The position numbers and the translations under genes are program-made. From positions 1-13,686 of the forward strand of contig JAFLJU010000562.1 of NCBI GenBank assembly GCA_022712835.1: DNA of 13,686 nucleotides. The letters run 5' to 3'. The stretch is from Desulfobacteraceae bacterium (GTDB lineage Bacteria > Desulfobacterota > Desulfobacteria > Desulfobacterales > Desulfobacteraceae). The notes below the pieces were generated by a model that was not told where the DNA came from, did no database searches, and worked only from the letters and a program-made list of their open reading frames with translations. Below are positions 5,895 to 12,518 of the stretch, piece after piece (positions within the stretch are counted from its first letter, which is position 1; every line of letters begins with the position of its first letter).

Positions 5895-6848
5895 ATGAAA
5901 GAAGGAAAAGTTGTAATGACCGGTGGTACGGGTTTTATCCTGTCGCAAGTTGCTGAAAAATTAATCGAAATGGGAAAGGACGTAACACTCTTTGATAATA
6001 ACGAACAGCATAACATGTATGAAGAAACCCAAAAGCTTCTTGAGGAAAAAGACAATTTTCATTTTGTCCAGGGTGACACTCGGGACAAAGCCGCTGTTGA
6101 GGATGTCATTAAAGATGCTGAGACTGTCTATCATTTCGCCGCTCTTATGGGAACGAGTTCTCGTTTTAAGCAAGAAGTCGAAACAGTAGAGGTAAATGTC
6201 ATTGGCACACTGAATGTCTTGCAAGCCTCACTGGACACCGGAGTAAAGTATTATGTCCATCCTCCCAGGCCGCCTCTTTCTGTTTGGTTGACCCCTTACA
6301 TTATTAGTAAGGGCGCACAGACACAGTTTACCCAGATGTTTCATAAAGTTTACGGACTTTCGACCATTGGACTCAATATTCAAAATTGTTACGGTGCACG
6401 AGAGCGCGCGATACTGAACCCGAATACATACCGACCTGGCGAGGGGAGGAAATTCATGGCTTCAGCTATTATCGCTGCCCTTAAAAATGAACCCATTCCA
6501 GTATTTGGAGATGGAGAACAATCGTCGGATTGGGTTCACATAGATGACATTGTCGAAGCACTCGTTTTAGCCCCCTGCGACGCTGCCGTGGGGCAGGTAA
6601 TGGATTTCGGAGTTGGTGAATCCATCACCATAAACAAGATCGCCCAGATAGTGATCGAAATGACCAAAAGCAAATCGAAAATTGAACATCTGCCGATGAG
6701 AACCGGCGAAGTCAAAGTGCACACCAAAGCTGATAACGCTCCGGCCAAGGAATATCTCGGCTGGGAACCAAAGATAGATCTCAGAGAGGGCTTAAAAAGA
6801 ACCATTCCATATTTTGCCAAGTCCCTGGGGATTGAGTCCCCTGTTTAA
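5895..6848 (+). CDS. ptdF: Epimerase-like AMP-dependent phosphite dehydrogenase PtdF (ApdA candidate)
   Basis: This extended short-chain dehydrogenase related to NDP-sugar epimerases has 317 residues (about 35 kDa). I chose ATG 5895 over ATG 5880 because GGAG (5882-5885) lies nine bases before it, while 5880 has no ribosome binding site. Numbering from 5895: nucleotide-binding loop TGGTGFIL (9-16), with leucine where the third glycine of GxxGxxG is usual; D34 after strand 2, favouring NAD; HFAA (80-83); and the catalytic pair Y135/K139 (YIISK). The usual serine-rich SSSxVYG segment before the tyrosine is replaced by a shortened HPPRPP loop (122-127). A published epimerase-like enzyme of phosphite-oxidizing anaerobes, ApdA, converts phosphite + AMP + NAD+ to ADP + NADH. 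Family, size and neighbourhood fit that role; the reaction is inferred. Confidence 0.85.
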   Translation: MKEGKVVMTGGTGFILSQVAEKLIEMGKDVTLFDNNEQHNMYEETQKLLEEKDNFHFVQGDTRDKAAVEDVIKDAETVYHFAALMGTSSRFKQEVETVEVNVIGTLNVLQASLDTGVKYYVHPPRPPLSVWLTPYIISKGAQTQFTQMFHKVYGLSTIGLNIQNCYGARERAILNPNTYRPGEGRKFMASAIIAALKNEPIPVFGDGEQSSDWVHIDDIVEALVLAPCDAAVGQVMDFGVGESITINKIAQIVIEMTKSKSKIEHLPMRTGEVKVHTKADNAPAKEYLGWEPKIDLREGLKRTIPYFAKSLGIESPV

Positions 6849-6914
6849 AGAAAACTCGATAGGGTGACCAAAAGGCTCTACTCCCACTCCCAAAAGAGGT
6901 AGATTTTTTGGTAT

Positions 6915-6991
6915 GGGTTTAGGGCCTAAAACCCGTGATCATTAATCTTTATCCCTAGTTTTAAGGTTGGGGATAAATCAAAAAAGGTGGG
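6915..6991 (+). promoter_or_regulatory. Two hairpins and ribosome binding site in the ptdF-ptdC gap
   Basis: A nearly palindromic block (6915-6934, GGGTTTAGGGCCTAAAACCC) is followed by an 8-bp stem, TTTATCCC (6948-6955) with GGGATAAA (6970-6977), and then AAGGTGGG (6984-6991) as the probable ptdC ribosome binding site. There is no T-run directly after either stem. They look like mRNA processing or stability structures between two co-transcribed genes, not a full terminator. Confidence 0.45.
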
Positions 6992-7001
6992 CTTGTGTGA
7001 G

Positions 7002-8321
7002 ATGAAAGATGATACAGCTAAAGATAAATATCCTGAATTTGAAGGCCTCGGCCTTACAGACAGTGAACAGGTAAGTTACGACAGATTTAGATTTTGGAAG
7101 GTTGTGATCTTGGTGTCTATCTGGTATAGTTTTTATTATCTGGGAAGACTCAACTGGGGAATGTGTATGCCCTGGATGATTAAAGACCTTGGAATTACTA
7201 AAACGCAGGCCGGAGTGGGAGCAACCGTCTTGTTCTGGTCCTACGCTTTTGGAACGCTCATAAGCGGGAAACTTGGGGATACATATGGTGCCAGAGTTAT
7301 GAATACCATTGGCGGCATCGGCACAGTAATTTTAAACATTATTGTAGCAAGTATGGCAAGAATAAATATAATGCTCATTCCATGGGGGTTTAACGGATTC
7401 ATACAGGGCCAAGCATATGCGCCCACAAACAATATGATAACCCAGTGGTATCCTAAGGCAAAAAGAGGTTTGGCCACGGGTATTTTTGCAACCTCCATGG
7501 GGGTAGCATCTTTATTTGTGTGGTTGATTACCGGCACTGTGGCAGCCCATTATGGGTGGAGAGCCGCCTTTACTTATCCCTTGCTATTTTGCACGCTTCC
7601 GTTGACGATTTTGTTTTTTATATTAGCCCGATCAAAACCTAAAGATGCGGGTTATCCCGAGTACAAAGAAACAATGACGAACACGATTTCAAGTAAGGCG
7701 GAAGAATTGAGGGATGACCAAATATCGGGTTTCAAAGCTTGGGGCCTTTTATTTGGCAATTGGAAATTCGTCTGCCTTGCGGTAGCTTCTTTCATGTTGT
7801 ATATGGGAAGATACGGTCTTTTAACCTGGGTGCCGCTTTATTATGCAGAAACCGCTGGCATTAATTTAAAGAAAATTCCAATTGCCACCATAGCGTTGCC
7901 GTTAGGAATGGCGTTTGGTCCCATAATTGCCGGATGGATCTCTGATCGTTTCTTCAAGGCGAAACGATATCAAATCCTCACAATCTATATGCTAGCGTTC
8001 ACAACGATTATGATTATATTGGCGAGCGCGGGTCTGAAGACACTAGGTCTACCTCTTTCTTTCTTCTTGCTCGCCTTAGGGGGATTCTTTGTCCTCGGGT
8101 CGGTCGGTCTTGTTTTTACTACAGCCTGTGATTTTGGCGGAAGGCGAATGGCAGGCACTGCTGTCGGATCCGTTAACTTTTTTAACTATATGGGAGCAGG
8201 CACGCAGGGTTTCGTTATTGGTATGATTCTAGATGCAACAAAAAATTGGGGTATCGTATTTGGTCTTCTTTCCGGATGTGCCATTCTTGGAATCATTCTG
8301 GTCAACATCGTTAGGGAATAA
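7002..8321 (+). CDS. ptdC: OPA-type MFS antiporter PtdC (phosphite/phosphate exchange)
   Basis: This is a polytopic inner-membrane protein of about twelve helices in the organophosphate:phosphate antiporter group (GlpT/UhpT relatives). I prefer ATG 7002 (439 residues), with GGTGGG about ten bases upstream, over the GTG at 6987, which has no spaced binding site. Numbering from 7002: R49 (FYYLGRLNWGM) and R270 (YMGRYGLLTWVPLYY) match the two phosphate-binding arginines of GlpT (Arg45, Arg269). GlpT His165 is replaced by Thr164. The MFS loop GKLGDTYGAR is at about 89-98 and a long hydrophilic loop divides the halves (about 210-250). It follows ptdF by about 150 bases. In this cluster it is expected to import phosphite and export phosphate; the family is sure, the substrate inferred. 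Confidence 0.88.
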   Translation: MKDDTAKDKYPEFEGLGLTDSEQVSYDRFRFWKVVILVSIWYSFYYLGRLNWGMCMPWMIKDLGITKTQAGVGATVLFWSYAFGTLISGKLGDTYGARVMNTIGGIGTVILNIIVASMARINIMLIPWGFNGFIQGQAYAPTNNMITQWYPKAKRGLATGIFATSMGVASLFVWLITGTVAAHYGWRAAFTYPLLFCTLPLTILFFILARSKPKDAGYPEYKETMTNTISSKAEELRDDQISGFKAWGLLFGNWKFVCLAVASFMLYMGRYGLLTWVPLYYAETAGINLKKIPIATIALPLGMAFGPIIAGWISDRFFKAKRYQILTIYMLAFTTIMIILASAGLKTLGLPLSFFLLALGGFFVLGSVGLVFTTACDFGGRRMAGTAVGSVNFFNYMGAGTQGFVIGMILDATKNWGIVFGLLSGCAILGIILVNIVRE

Positions 8322-8428
8322 GGAGGAAAAACTTTCAGGCATTCAGGACTATTTATTTTTAATATTTTCTGTTGCTCAAAGAAGAAATAATATGATATCA
8401 AATAGATTCTTAAAAAAAAGGTGATGTT

Positions 8429-8875
8429 ATGTATAAAAAGATACTAGTACCTTTAGACGGTTCGATCCTATGTGCTAATGCCCTGCAGTCTGCTGAGGAA
8501 ATGGCTAAATTACACAAGGCTGAAGTAATCCTTCTCCATGTTGTTCCCCATGCTACGATTTATATTGAAAAAGAGGGATCTTTTTGTGACTTCTGCGAAC
8601 CAAGTTTAAAGGAACAAACAACAGCAGAGCAGTTTCTCACTAACTCAGCAGAGCAATTAAGCTCAAAGGGGATAAAAGTCTCCTGGGCGACCCTTACTGG
8701 GGAGCGTCCAGCACATGAGATAATTGAGTACGCAAAAGAAAATTCTGTTGACCTCATCGTAATGACAACCCATGGCAGATCAGGATTTTCGCATTTATGG
8801 CTGGGGAGTGTGGCTGAAAAGGTTTTGAGGGGAGCAAGTGAATTCGCATCACTTTTCATGCTAAGGTGCAAATAA
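8429..8875 (+). CDS. ptdG: Universal stress protein (UspA family) PtdG
   Basis: This 148-residue single-domain Usp begins YKKILVPLDGS, the first nucleotide-contacting strand. It ends with the ATP-binding signature THGRSGFSHLWLGSVAEKVL (G-9x-GS), so it is likely an ATP-binding member. A Cys pair is visible at CDFC (about 52-55). The start is well supported by AAGGTGAT just upstream. It follows ptdC by 107 bases. In D. phosphitoxidans, ptxD-ptdFCG together were reported sufficient for phosphite uptake and oxidation in a related host, so this gene belongs to the functional core by position. Its biochemical role is unknown; adenine-nucleotide sensing would fit an AMP-dependent pathway but is a guess. 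Confidence 0.9.
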   Translation: MYKKILVPLDGSILCANALQSAEEMAKLHKAEVILLHVVPHATIYIEKEGSFCDFCEPSLKEQTTAEQFLTNSAEQLSSKGIKVSWATLTGERPAHEIIEYAKENSVDLIVMTTHGRSGFSHLWLGSVAEKVLRGASEFASLFMLRCK

Positions 8876-8959
8876 GATTGAAAGCGTTGCGTCGTTTAGA
8901 TCACAAATACAGGCCTAAGGCTGTTAAAATATTTCCCAGCGCATACCTGACAAGTGTTT

Positions 8960-8995
8960 ATTGGGCCAAGGTGCTTGGTCGCATCTTGGCCCAAT
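8960..8995 (+). promoter_or_regulatory. Strong hairpin between ptdG and ptdH
   Basis: ATTGGGCCAAG (8960-8970) and CTTGGCCCAAT (8985-8995) form a perfect 11-bp stem around a 14-base loop. No T-run follows, so it is not a standard intrinsic terminator. It lies 85 bases after ptdG and about 87 bases before ptdH. It may act as a stability element or partial terminator separating ptdFCG from ptdHI. Confidence 0.6.
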
Positions 8996-9081
8996 GTCGG
9001 TTAGTGAGAAAAACATAAGTCACTATGAATTGCTTAAATGCTTAGAGACTTCTTAGTAATCAGTTTGGAGATCACTCCCTC

Positions 9082-10461
9082 ATGAAGGTAACACTCATCA
9101 ATCCTCCATGGCAGTTTTATTCACCGAGCAAATTATACCCTTTGGGAGTATCATATCTAGCCTCTCATTTAATACATTGCGGTTTTGACAGCATCGATAT
9201 TCTTGATCTGAATTTTGAAATATCTGATACCCAAGACGTCCTTAAAAAATCAGTAGAAATAGTGGAAAGTAGAAATGCAAATATACTGGGAATTACGTGT
9301 TGGACGGTCCATCTTCTTTTTTGCATAGAATTTGTAAGAGTATATAAAAGGAAACATCCAGATGTAAAGATCATCATGGGAGGCGTTCATGCTTCATCTC
9401 AACCCGAGGAGATAATGAAATTATGTCCTGTGGACATTGTCGTAAGGGGCGAAGGAGAAGAAACCATTGTTAGCTTACTGCGTGCAATAGAGAAAAATAA
9501 TGATCTCAACGAAGTACATGGTATTTCTTATCGAAAGGATAAAGAAATTCGGCATACTCCAGATAGACCCTTAATTAAGAATTTAGATGAGATTCCTTAT
9601 CCGGCCTATCATTTACTGGAACCAATAGAAAAATACCAGCCTCTTAATCGCAAATATGTTTTTTCCCTTATTGCCAGCAGAGGATGTCCTTACAAATGCA
9701 TTTTTTGTTCAGCCAATCGCTTATGGAAATATCAAAGGAGAAGAAATCCTAAAAATATTTTAGGAGAGATTAAGTGGCTTAAAGATAACTATGATGTTGG
9801 ATTCGTAAGGTTCGAAGATGACGGTCTGACCAATAAACGCGACTGGGCCCTTGAGTTCTTTGCATCATTAAAAGAATTATCGATTCACTTTGACTGCTTG
9901 ACGCGAATTGATAAAGTTGATTCTGAGTTACTTTTAGCAATGCGAGATGCTGGATGTATTGGGGTTTATCACGGAATAGAGAGTGCCTCTCCCAGATTAT
10001 TAAAGCTGTTACGGAAAGGTTTTCCAAAATGGGTAAACATAGAATATATTAAAAAGACAATCGCAGAAGAAGTAAGCTTGGGTTTAGTCCCTACAGTGTC
10101 TGCAATGATTGGTATTCCCACAGAAACAAAAAAAGAAATACAGCTAACCTTTGATTTGGTGTGTGAGCTCAAAAGACTTGGTGCCAAAACGCAACTTTGG
10201 CTAATGACACCCTATCCTGATACAGAAGCCGTCTCCCTTTACAAAGAAGAGTTAATCATGATTGACAGATGGAAAGAGCTTAAACAATTTGATGTATTCT
10301 CTACTGTTCCTCGTGAAGCATACTCGCATCTGATTAAGAAATATTCATATCTTGTCCCCGACAATTGGATTTTTAGAAATGATATCAATGATTTTCGAGA
10401 AATGAAAATGCTTTATTTAAGTGGCGCAAGCCGAATCTTGGGAGAATTAGAGTTTGTTTAA
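9082..10461 (+). CDS. ptdH: B12-binding-domain radical SAM protein PtdH
   Basis: The 459-residue protein has an N-terminal cobalamin-binding-like Rossmann domain (about 1-140: LINPPW, PLGVSYLASHL, IMGGVHAS, VRGEGEET). A radical SAM domain follows, whose cluster motif is SRGCPYKCIFC (C202, C206, C209), the canonical CxxxCxxC binding a [4Fe-4S] cluster and S-adenosylmethionine. Later segments typical of the class are FEDDGLTN, YHGIESASPRLL and GIPTETKKEI. Members of this class carry out methyl transfers and other radical chemistry on varied substrates. The start ATG has GGAG eleven bases upstream. It overlaps ptdI by eight bases, so the two are translationally coupled. Its place in phosphite metabolism is not established. 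Confidence 0.88.
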   Translation: MKVTLINPPWQFYSPSKLYPLGVSYLASHLIHCGFDSIDILDLNFEISDTQDVLKKSVEIVESRNANILGITCWTVHLLFCIEFVRVYKRKHPDVKIIMGGVHASSQPEEIMKLCPVDIVVRGEGEETIVSLLRAIEKNNDLNEVHGISYRKDKEIRHTPDRPLIKNLDEIPYPAYHLLEPIEKYQPLNRKYVFSLIASRGCPYKCIFCSANRLWKYQRRRNPKNILGEIKWLKDNYDVGFVRFEDDGLTNKRDWALEFFASLKELSIHFDCLTRIDKVDSELLLAMRDAGCIGVYHGIESASPRLLKLLRKGFPKWVNIEYIKKTIAEEVSLGLVPTVSAMIGIPTETKKEIQLTFDLVCELKRLGAKTQLWLMTPYPDTEAVSLYKEELIMIDRWKELKQFDVFSTVPREAYSHLIKKYSYLVPDNWIFRNDINDFREMKMLYLSGASRILGELEFV

Positions 10462-11551
10462 CTCAAATAACTTTAAAATTTATACAATGGATAATGAATG
10501 CCATGGGATCTTTGATCAAGCTTTTGCAAAAGATCCCTATTATTTGCCATCAGATATCGCTTTGCCCTCAAGCGTTCAGAGTTTTTGTCTGTGTGACAAA
10601 GAAAGTAAAATTCCGATCGCAAGCTTTTATTGCTTTCCCTATGTTGCAAAAGGCAGGTGGATTAAAGATAGAATTCTTCGAATAACAAGGCCTCTGATTC
10701 TCAAAAGTCACGAGAAGCTCAATACGGATGTCGTTACCACCTTATTACAAGAAATCTATGAAATAGGAAAAAGAGCAGGAGTCAATATTATCGAAGCAGA
10801 AATCTATGAGGAAATCAACTCAAAGATATTTTTCCCGTCCACCAGTTGTGCCGTAAATACCTACAACACCCTTGAGTGGATAAAAACATTTGAAAGCTTT
10901 GGATTTGTACGTAGCAAAACAATGCAATGCTTTGAATTAAATCTGGATGAGTTAAATGAATACAAAGACCCATACTTATCAAAAATAAACATTCGAAAAT
11001 ACCAATCCAATGATGAGGAAGATAAAAAATTATACTTAAACCTATGGTCTCAGAGTAAGGATTGTCCTTATAATTTAGTTAATAATGGATTTTGGTACAC
11101 CAATGTTTTTGAATGGCCGCGGATTTTTTATTCGGAAATTTCACACATTTTAAACAAAGATGATTACATTCTGTTTGCTGAAAAAAACGGGGAGGTTGTA
11201 GGATTTATACATTGGTGGCCCAATTTGTACCCTTTGTTAATTGAAGGCGGTCGAAAGGCTATTTTTGGTACTGAAGATTTGATAAATAACTCGTTGGCCA
11301 AGATTGACGAGGGAAAGGTTTTTAAGATTATTGTAAGCAAAAAAGCCAAAAATGATAAAGATTTAATCGAAAAGTCTTTGATTAATGAAGCCGCAAAGAT
11401 TATGAAGAACAAATTTAAATTTAAAAGATGTCAAATCGGAAATATCTCCGAAGAGAAACAATCGATGCTTTCTTTTATCCAGGAAAATGGCGGGAAAAAA
11501 GTCCATGAATATTGGGTAATAAGGAATAAATCCTTTGCCAGGTTAGGCTGA
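10454..11551 (+). CDS. ptdI: GNAT-like acyltransferase PtdI, 3' end formed by an IS91 remnant
   Basis: The 365-residue protein looks like tandem GNAT folds. The first half ends in FESFGFVRSKTMQCFELNLD (about 146-165). The second contains YILFAEKNGEVVGFIHWWP (238-256) and KVFKIIVSKKAKNDKDLIEK (288-307), resembling the central strands and acyl-CoA loop. The start is TTG at 10454 with GGGAG (10440-10444) nine bases upstream, overlapping the end of ptdH; the first ATG (10487) has no binding site. The last residues and the stop lie at the join with an IS91-type transposase remnant, so the native C-terminus may have been replaced by a few residues (about FARLG). Substrate and role are unknown; the name follows its position as last gene of the cluster. 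Confidence 0.72.
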   Translation: MFNSNNFKIYTMDNECHGIFDQAFAKDPYYLPSDIALPSSVQSFCLCDKESKIPIASFYCFPYVAKGRWIKDRILRITRPLILKSHEKLNTDVVTTLLQEIYEIGKRAGVNIIEAEIYEEINSKIFFPSTSCAVNTYNTLEWIKTFESFGFVRSKTMQCFELNLDELNEYKDPYLSKINIRKYQSNDEEDKKLYLNLWSQSKDCPYNLVNNGFWYTNVFEWPRIFYSEISHILNKDDYILFAEKNGEVVGFIHWWPNLYPLLIEGGRKAIFGTEDLINNSLAKIDEGKVFKIIVSKKAKNDKDLIEKSLINEAAKIMKNKFKFKRCQIGNISEEKQSMLSFIQENGGKKVHEYWVIRNKSFARLG

Positions 11552-11712
11552 TCCGGAAGATTTATGAGGTAGACCCATTAACCTGTCCAAAATGCGCCGG
11601 AAAGATGAAGGTAATAAGCGGCATAGAGGATGAGGAAGTAGTCAAAAAGATCCTCAAACACCTTGGATTATGGGACCGGAATGCCAGGCCCTCCGCCCAG
11701 AAAACAAATTGA
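11548..11712 (+). pseudogene. IS91-type transposase remnant (C-terminal zinc ribbon)
   Basis: The plus strand reads LIRKIYEVDPLTCPKCAGKM, then KVISGIEDEEVVKKILKHLG and LWDRNARP, ending at TGA 11710-11712. This is the C-terminal zinc-ribbon part of an IS91-family transposase, matching LIQKIYEVDPLVCPKCQGQM of the other copies but clearly a different lineage. Only 54 codons remain. Its first bases overlap the ptdI stop codon, marking the downstream edge of the phosphite island. It has no start and is dead. Confidence 0.85.
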
Positions 11713-11791
11713 GGTGAATGAAACCGTTATTGATTATTCACAATCCCAGCTTTTCACGTCAAATGGGGACGTCCATAAGAAACTAAGAAAC

Positions 11792-12045
11792 CTATTCGCT
11801 CAGTCTAATTTTCTCTTTATTCACAATGTTATGGCCGCGATCTACAGCATATCCAACAGCAGGCTGTGTCAACCCCAATTGCTTTGCCATGCGTGTCATG
11901 CTTTCCCCAAGCTCCCTCACACACCAATAACAAAAAACACTCCTGGCCTCCGATACAATCTTCTTCCTGCACCCGGAATAAAGTTCCTCCTTATTAATAC
12001 CAAATATGTCTCAAACTCTTTGCTCGACTCCCGCCATATCATAGC
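11792..12045 (-). pseudogene. RAYT/IS200-like (Y1) transposase, C-terminal remnant
   Basis: On the minus strand one frame reads VEQRV, a stop, then DIFGINKEELYSGCRKK, EARSVFCYWCVRELGESMTR, MAKQLGLTQPAVGYAVDRG and KIRLSE before a natural stop at 11792-11794. This is the DnaA-like helix-turn-helix tail (LGLTQPAV) found at the C-terminus of REP-associated tyrosine transposases. The catalytic HUH/Y1 domain is missing and an internal TGA interrupts the remaining part, so it is non-functional. REP-like hairpins lie close by (12283-12454), and TGGGGACGTCC (11764-11774) beyond its 3' end resembles a short REP-type palindrome. Confidence 0.7.
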
Positions 12046-12112
12046 CCATTGTAAGTTGCCGATTGAGGAGAAGAGCTGGCTCCGGGGAGTTGGACAGAAA
12101 ACCCGCATTTTT

Positions 12113-12143
12113 AAGTGAAGCTCTGCCGGGTTAATTTAGCGCT
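12113..12143. repeat. Short repeat AAGTGAAGCT...TTAGCGCT, long form
   Basis: AAGTGAAGCT (12113-12122) and TTAGCGCT (12136-12143) are separated by CTGCCGGGTTAAT. The same two blocks occur fused, without the 13-base middle, at 13245-13262 inside a transposase gene. Origin unknown; possibly REP-related. Confidence 0.45.
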
Positions 12144-12282
12144 TACGAGAAATAACCTTTATCGGTTCTGGCATGACTTACCTCTTATCAATGTTGATGA
12201 AATTTCCAATTTATTGAGGTTCACATAATTGATGACGGCTTGCATCACCCAAAATTGAATTGGGGAAGTAAAAAAATTCCAC

Positions 12283-12335
12283 GTTATCCCCGCCCTTCGT
12301 TAAACTCAGGACAGGCTGACCTTCGGTCAGGCGGG
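12283..12335. repeat. REP-like element with nested hairpins
   Basis: CCCGCC (12289-12294) pairs with GGCGGG (12330-12335), enclosing a perfect small hairpin CTGACC-TTC-GGTCAG (12316-12330) and the typical sequence AAACTCAGGACAGG. Such GC-rich units are common extragenic palindromes and produce meaningless frames such as HAVIPAQAG on the minus strand across this area. They lie beside a RAYT remnant, the enzyme family that mobilises them. Confidence 0.65.
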
Positions 12336-12375
12336 AATCCAGTGGGTTTAAACAAAAAGGTATTTTTATTTTGCG

Positions 12376-12396
12376 ATCCCCCGCCTGCGCGGGGAT
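12376..12396. repeat. REP-like hairpin
   Basis: ATCCCCCGC (12376-12384) pairs with GCG-C-GGGGAT (12387-12396) around a two-base loop with one bulge. It is a GC-rich stem in an AT-rich context and of the same class as the preceding element. Confidence 0.65.
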
Positions 12397-12433
12397 GACG
12401 GCATGCCTGTCGTGAGTTATGTAATGATCAACC

Positions 12434-12454
12434 GGAATTGCGGATGGCAATCCC
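12434..12454. repeat. Imperfect REP-like inverted repeat
   Basis: GGAATTGC (12434-12441) and GCAATCCC (12447-12454) pair with a single mismatch around a five-base loop. It continues the REP-like cluster. No gene is recognised between the RAYT remnant and the palindrome at 12519. Confidence 0.45.
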
Positions 12455-12518
12455 GAAGGATAAGAACTTGCTTTTAGTTAACCAAACCATAAAAAATCCT
12501 CCACGTTCTGAAATATTA

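Noticed and set aside
5895..6848. Annotation as NDP-sugar epimerase in cell-envelope synthesis
   Set aside because: The serine-rich active-site segment is missing and no sugar-nucleotide or glycosyltransferase genes are nearby.
11663..12118. Plus-strand 151-codon frame
   Set aside because: It crosses the tail of an IS91 remnant and reads the antisense of the RAYT remnant; no family resemblance.
12211..12450. Minus-strand 79-codon frame with HAVIPAQAG
   Set aside because: This is the familiar meaningless translation of REP-like repeats.
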